Shown here: in pieces, positions 22,203-26,601 of the stretch
Position numbering within the stretch: the stretch's first letter is position 1
Layout: each line of letters opens with the position of its first letter
NCBI GenBank assembly: GCA_025786725.1
Contig: JAHLTZ010000110.1
Location: forward strand, 1 to 26,601
Source of the DNA: Syncephalis fuscata
Lineage: Eukaryota; Zoopagomycota; Zoopagomycetes; Zoopagales; Piptocephalidaceae
Length of the DNA stretch: 26,601 nucleotides
Reading direction: 5' to 3'
Translations under genes and position numbers: made by a program
The notes under the pieces: model-generated
Told to the model about the DNA's origin: nothing
Database searches by the model: none
What the model saw: the letters and a program-made list of their open reading frames with translations, nothing else

Positions 22203-24737
22203 TTATGGTTCCAAACGCTTTGGGTCACGCGGGAATAGAGATGCCTTACGGATATTGCCCAATGAAAGGAAAAGCATTAAAACACGCTCAAGACCTGGTC
22301 AATTCATTATATAGCATTATTAATTACAATTCATGATTAAACTCGTTCAAGGCACTACTTACCAATACCACCACCAGCATGAGGAGGTGTGCCATACTTG
22401 AATGCATTAATATACGGTTCAATTGAGACTGGATCAACACCGTGTTCATCGGCACGCTTTCTCAAGAATTCCGAGTCGTGAATACGCTGGGCACCTGACA
22501 TAATTTCCTCACCACGAATGAAGAAGTCATAAGAGTTTGAATATCCCTATAATAATAATAAAGTAATTAGTAGTTGGTAATGTTAATAAATAGGTTATTA
22601 TCCTGTTGTAACATAGTTTGGATACATGATAGATACGTACAGGCATATTTGGGTCGGGCATGGTGTAGAAGGGTCGTACAGACAATGGGAATTTGTCAAG
22701 CATGTAGAAATCGGTCTTGTATTTCTCTTTGACAAGCTGGCCAAGACGACGCTCTGCTTCAGTTGACAAATCATCAAAATCGCCAATCTCGTAGCCTGAT
22801 TCACGTAGCATTGCTACACCTTCCGGATAAGTAAGACATAGAGTCTTTGGTAGATATTGTAGTGGCTCAAATGGATGCTGACGATTAACAACACCAATCT
22901 CTCGCGCATAGCGTTGATTCAAACCATCAAAGATAAATACGAATAGCTCGCCAAGTAGATCAAGCACCTTGATAGATAGACAGATTAGAATGGGTATATA
23001 GTTTAATAATTGATTCTAATATATAAATAATATTAGCTTACTTCATGATAATGTTCCTGGAAGGCCATTTCCAAATCGACACCAACAAATTCGGTCATAT
23101 GACGATGCGTGTTGGAATCTTCAGCACGGAATACTAAATAGATTACGTAGAATAAGCAGTATTAGTAGCTGTATTGGATCAACAATTTATAGTATATCTA
23201 TAACTTACCAGGAGCAATCTCAAACACTCGGTCAAAATCGGCACAGATGGCCATTTGTTTGTAGAACTGTGGTGATTGAGCAAGATAGGCAAAGGCTAAT
23301 TTGTATAGACAATAAATAGCAACTCAATAGCTTAAACTGGCTGCTTACTCTTAAAATAGCTAATCTTAAATACACTGGCACCACTTTCACTGGCAGCACC
23401 AAGAATCTTTGGCGAGTGGATTTCTACAAACTTGTTTGTAGCAAGAACTCGCGGAAAGCTCACAAATACCCGATTGGATACGGAAGATGGCTTGACCTGT
23501 AATGGTCTATCAATATAGTCATAATGGTATAATTAATAGATTAGAATGTCATTCCGTAATAATAGATTTATATGTAAAAGCAATGTACTTACGCGAAGAT
23601 CAATAACACGATTGTTAAGACGTGTATCAAGATTAACACGGCTAAACTGGCTATCTTCCTACTCATAATAGTATACATGCTGAATATAGTGGACTATTAA
23701 TAGATTTAATAGCTTATTTACCTTTTCATATTCTGCATCTGGTCGGGAAGCATCTTCAATCGAGAATGGTAGTTGAGGTACAGCTTCGCTTTCTACAAAC
23801 AACTATATCATAACAAACCTATTAATTATAACAATATAGTATAGTATAATATAGTGACTTACGGAAAGAATATGTAATTCTACATCTTGTACCGTACAGC
23901 TACGAATAGGCTCCGGTGCTTTATTGACTTGAGCCTCAACTAGAACAATCGATTCATTGGAATGCTAATATAAAATATCATAATACAAGTAATTGATCAA
24001 CCAATTAATTAATAAGTATATTTGACCAATAGTAATTTATATAATTAAATAAATTACCTTACAGCAAATTTCAACATTTTTTTGCTTACACGCTCCTTAT
24101 CGGCCACCAACAAGGCTTGTACCGTTGAATACTGGTGGCGTAGCAAGAAGAAGCACATTTTAGCACCTAAAGATCATTTAATAAATGTATCCAACTGTAG
24201 TGATTATCCACTTACCTGTTGGACGTGAATGCTGTACACGGGCCCGTAAAGAATAGTTTGACCGGCCAGATCGGCAGTAATATCCTTAATAGCAGTACGT
24301 ACTCGACTAATATAAACAAGTAGCGTTATATTAGTATATTTAGTTGTTTGTTTGTTATCATTTATTTATACATCGACATCTCTATAGATCAATGGATCAC
24401 CTACCAGTACGCTCCTGAGATTGATTCATAGGCTTTTTGCCATAGTATTCAGTAGAATAATCAACCTCGTTGGCTTCACGGGCTGCTTTGTCGGCAGCTT
24501 CTTTTGCCGCACGTTCTTGCTTCTTTGCCTCCTTTTTCCTTCTTGGCTTGAAGCTTCTTGAAGGCCTTTTGAGATCTTGTTTCCTTCGTCACTGTATATA
24601 CGTAATATTAATACCATGTAACAGTATTAATTACAACAGTTATAGTAATACGCACTCATAGAAGACTTCTTCTGACTCGTCTGGATTGCGACAACGTCTA
24701 CCGTTACAGGTGCTGCCTGTGGTTGAGATTCTGACAT
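22203..24737 (-). CDS. DPS1: Cytosolic aspartyl-tRNA synthetase
   Basis: Class IIb synthetase that charges tRNA-Asp in the cytosol. Thirteen exons are recognisable: 24737-24656, 24591-24405, 24301-24216, 24166-24063, 23964-23863, 23802-23722, 23658-23593, 23506-23349, 23295-23209, 23133-23042, 22967-22641, 22546-22363 and 22294-22203. They show a Lys-rich N-terminal extension, an OB-fold anticodon domain ([31 protein letters not shown]), motif 1 region ([15 protein letters not shown]), [13 protein letters not shown], motif 2 ([18 protein letters not shown]), [17 protein letters not shown], and motif 3 ([14 protein letters not shown]) with the usual end [10 protein letters not shown]. Expected length is about 549 residues. 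Four single-base anomalies break the conserved frame: an extra base in the run at 24533-24537 and missing bases near 24248-24250, 23455-23457 and 23442. They look like homopolymer errors in the assembly rather than gene loss, because the gene is essential and otherwise well conserved. Confidence 0.95.
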
Positions 24738-25009
24738 TTTAGCGAATTAACAATCAATAGCCAACGTGTTAACCAGTAGAAGGTGAAAAAGAGCTGAAAT
24801 GATAAAAGAAAAACTTCAATTTTCAATATGAATAATGATGATGTAATGATGATGATGATGTTTTACAGATAGATGACGATTAAAACTGTCATTATGAATC
24901 AGGACGTCGTTTTTCCTCTTCTTTAAAACACTTTATATTTTGAAAGTGTACACTGTAGCCAATTTATTACAATTCATTGATAGCTTAGTCTTGTGTTTTT
25001 ATTATTACT
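24738..25009. promoter_or_regulatory. Divergent promoter region with a GAT-type microsatellite
   Basis: This 272-bp spacer separates two divergently oriented genes. It contains a short ATG/GAT repeat around 24830-24860. No other element is claimed. Confidence 0.35.
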
Positions 25010-26263
25010 ATGGAAGAGGTGCAACAGCCAAATCCATGTAACATATCGCTTGTGGAGGATATTCCATACGAATTACAAATAAGAATTGTTACATTCTTGA
25101 ACCTTAAAACAGTTACTGCTATAGCTCGAGTACGTAATAAAGTAGTCGATAGAACTTGTCAATAATATTATGTAGACATGCAAGGCTTTGTATAAAGTTG
25201 TCAAGGATGATTGGGCGTGGAAGGATTATTAGTGTAAGTATCTACACGGCACAATAGTCAATTTAAATAGCTTAATGGTTTATATATTCAGACATCGATA
25301 TGGTTCAAAAGTACTACCGGCATCTAATGAAGATATATCCTACTTGGATATTTATAAACGTATATGTTAGTACATAATTGAATATGGGAACGATATAATT
25401 GGCAGCTTACATTGATATATAATAGCATATCCTGAATTATTAATCGCGGATAACTTTGACATTATCCATAATAATGACCCTTATTGGAAAACTATCACTT
25501 AAGGGGTAAGCTATATTTAGACTAAATAGAATATAAACACTAACTGCGCTATAGCAATGATAAAAGTATCAATGTTGCCTGGTTAAATCATGTTTGTTGG
25601 TTGCATGTAAGTGAACTTTGTAATTAATGGTTAAGTATTAACGATCTGGATAGCTGGAGGGAACTATGAATCGTATCGAACATGGCGCTTATAAAGTGGT
25701 TTGGCTTTTGTATACTAGTCACACTCCATACAATCTAGACGATATAACCTTTCACGCAGATGTTGTAGGACAAGTAAGTTGATATAAAGCTATGTACTTG
25801 TAATTAACCATGGACGGTAGCAAGTTAATGATCAACTGGAATCCAAGTTTGCATCAACTATTCTATACAATCAGAGCCGTAATGGATTGAAGGAATATGT
25901 CATGCCTGGCACGCTGAATGTAAAGCCTGATGATAACTATGCTGATGTGAAACTTTATGTACAGGACCATAGTAATCAGTGGAAAGTAAATATAGTAAGT
26001 AATTATTGGCTGATGTATTATAAATTAATATTTTATTAGGGATTTGTGGCGGTCAAACTGGTTCCTGCTTATAAAACTCGCAATGATAAGGAAAATTCGG
26101 AGACTGAAGAGAATTTAGACGCAAATGATAGCTCTGATTTGGCATTTTTTCCAATATGGATATTGGAAGCACTATTGATGAACAAGATGAGCATGATGAG
26201 CATAATGAACGAAATGGACAAGATGAATCTGAAGTATTTGTTCAATGTGTATATCATAAATAA
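25010..26263 (+). CDS. F-box protein gene with several apparent frame breaks
   Basis: Exon 1 (25010-25129) and the start of exon 2 encode an F-box: VEDIPYELQIRIVTFLNL, TVTAIAR, CKALYKVVKDDWAWK. F-box proteins recruit substrates to SCF ubiquitin ligases through Skp1. Later exons (25292-25365, 25426-25505, 25555-25606, 25654-25773, 25821-25994, 26040-26263) encode RYGSKVLPA, VAWLNHVCWLHLEGT, GAYKVVWLLY and a C-terminal acidic tail. The VCWL plus G-x-Y-x-V-x-W layout suggests a substrate-binding sandwich domain after the F-box. In-frame stops occur at 25230-25232 and 25500-25502, and the acidic tail (DEQDEHDEHNERNGQDESE) is one base out of frame after the T run near 26146. Each break would be healed by one or two added bases in a short run, so this is either an error-rich stretch or a young pseudogene. 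Confidence 0.55.
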
Positions 26264-26601
26264 ACTGTTTAATTTTAATAATAATGATTTGTTATTGAAT
26301 AGTAATTATTGTGACATAGCATCAATTATTGTATGTTTTGTATTTGCTCAATTAAATATAATAACGATAAATAGTTAATAGATTAGTAGATACTGTTTGA
26401 TAATTTAAAATACTTTTACTATTGACAACTAATGTTTGTTATTTCAATTGTAATACAGCAACTCCATTTATAATAATAATCATTAATTATTATTATTTAT
26501 CATGTCTAAATGTTAAACAACAGCGCGACAACAACTACAACTACTAATGACCATAGAGTTGGCACTTGATGGATGAGAATTTGGTAAAAGAAAATTGAGC
26601 T
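26264..26601. other. AT-rich 3' flank without recognised features
   Basis: Sequence downstream of the F-box gene. One frame of the preceding exon stays open to 26378 but gives a low-complexity Met/Asn-rich tail. Nothing else could be supported before the window ends. Confidence 0.4.

Noticed and set aside
1-26601. tRNA, rRNA or transposable elements
   Set aside because: I looked for B-box-like motifs, rRNA-like conserved stretches, terminal repeats and transposase or reverse-transcriptase motifs, and saw none that I could support.

Overview
The window looks like nuclear DNA of a fungus, probably an early-diverging, AT-rich lineage. The evidence is many short GT-AG introns of about 45-85 nt ending in TAG, compact housekeeping genes with fungal-type sequences (Ipp1, Vps52, Asp-tRNA synthetase, Cox8/COX7C), a candidate for the fungus-specific mitochondrial protein Mim2, and secreted precursors with a dibasic Kex2-type site. 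The exact lineage cannot be read from the window.

Layout: 1-1700 is AT-rich with no gene. 3551-1819 (minus) is microexon gene A. 3552-6072 is intergenic. 7508-6073 (minus) is inorganic pyrophosphatase, divergent from VPS52 at 7972-10783 (plus). VPS52 converges on a Mim2-like gene at 11211-10812 (minus). 13092-11936 (minus) is a secreted kinase-fold-like protein. 17248-14375 (minus) is microexon gene B. 18628-20055 and 20118-21366 (plus) are an LRRC58-like LRR protein and an SRR1-domain protein. 21938-21496 (minus) is Cox8/COX7C. 24737-22203 (minus) is cytosolic aspartyl-tRNA synthetase, divergent from an F-box gene at 25010-26263 (plus).

The outstanding feature is the pair of microexon genes. 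At first sight 1.9-3.4 kb and 14.4-17.0 kb look like diverged ~80-bp tandem repeats. On the minus strand every unit is a complete spliceosomal intron (GTAAGT-like donor, ATTAATAG-like acceptor), and neighbouring introns are separated by exactly three nucleotides. Each array follows a 94-nt first exon that encodes a signal peptide, a short propeptide and Arg-Arg, and ends in phase 1. Joining the 19 (gene A) or 33 (gene B, plus one 24-nt exon) triplets gives an uninterrupted frame that stops soon after the last acceptor. Both products are short secreted cysteine-rich peptides: six Cys in A, four in B. Nearly the whole mature peptide is therefore written one codon-equivalent per exon, with each codon split 1+2 across an intron. 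The two genes also share promoter and 3' flanking sequence, so they are paralogues. The kinase-fold-like gene next to B also encodes a predicted secreted protein.

A second theme is sequence quality. In the right-hand 6 kb, the synthetase and the F-box gene need several single-base changes, mostly in homopolymer runs, to keep conserved frames. This suggests assembly errors or, for the F-box gene, decay. GC-AG introns with the donor GCAAGT occur in four separate genes.
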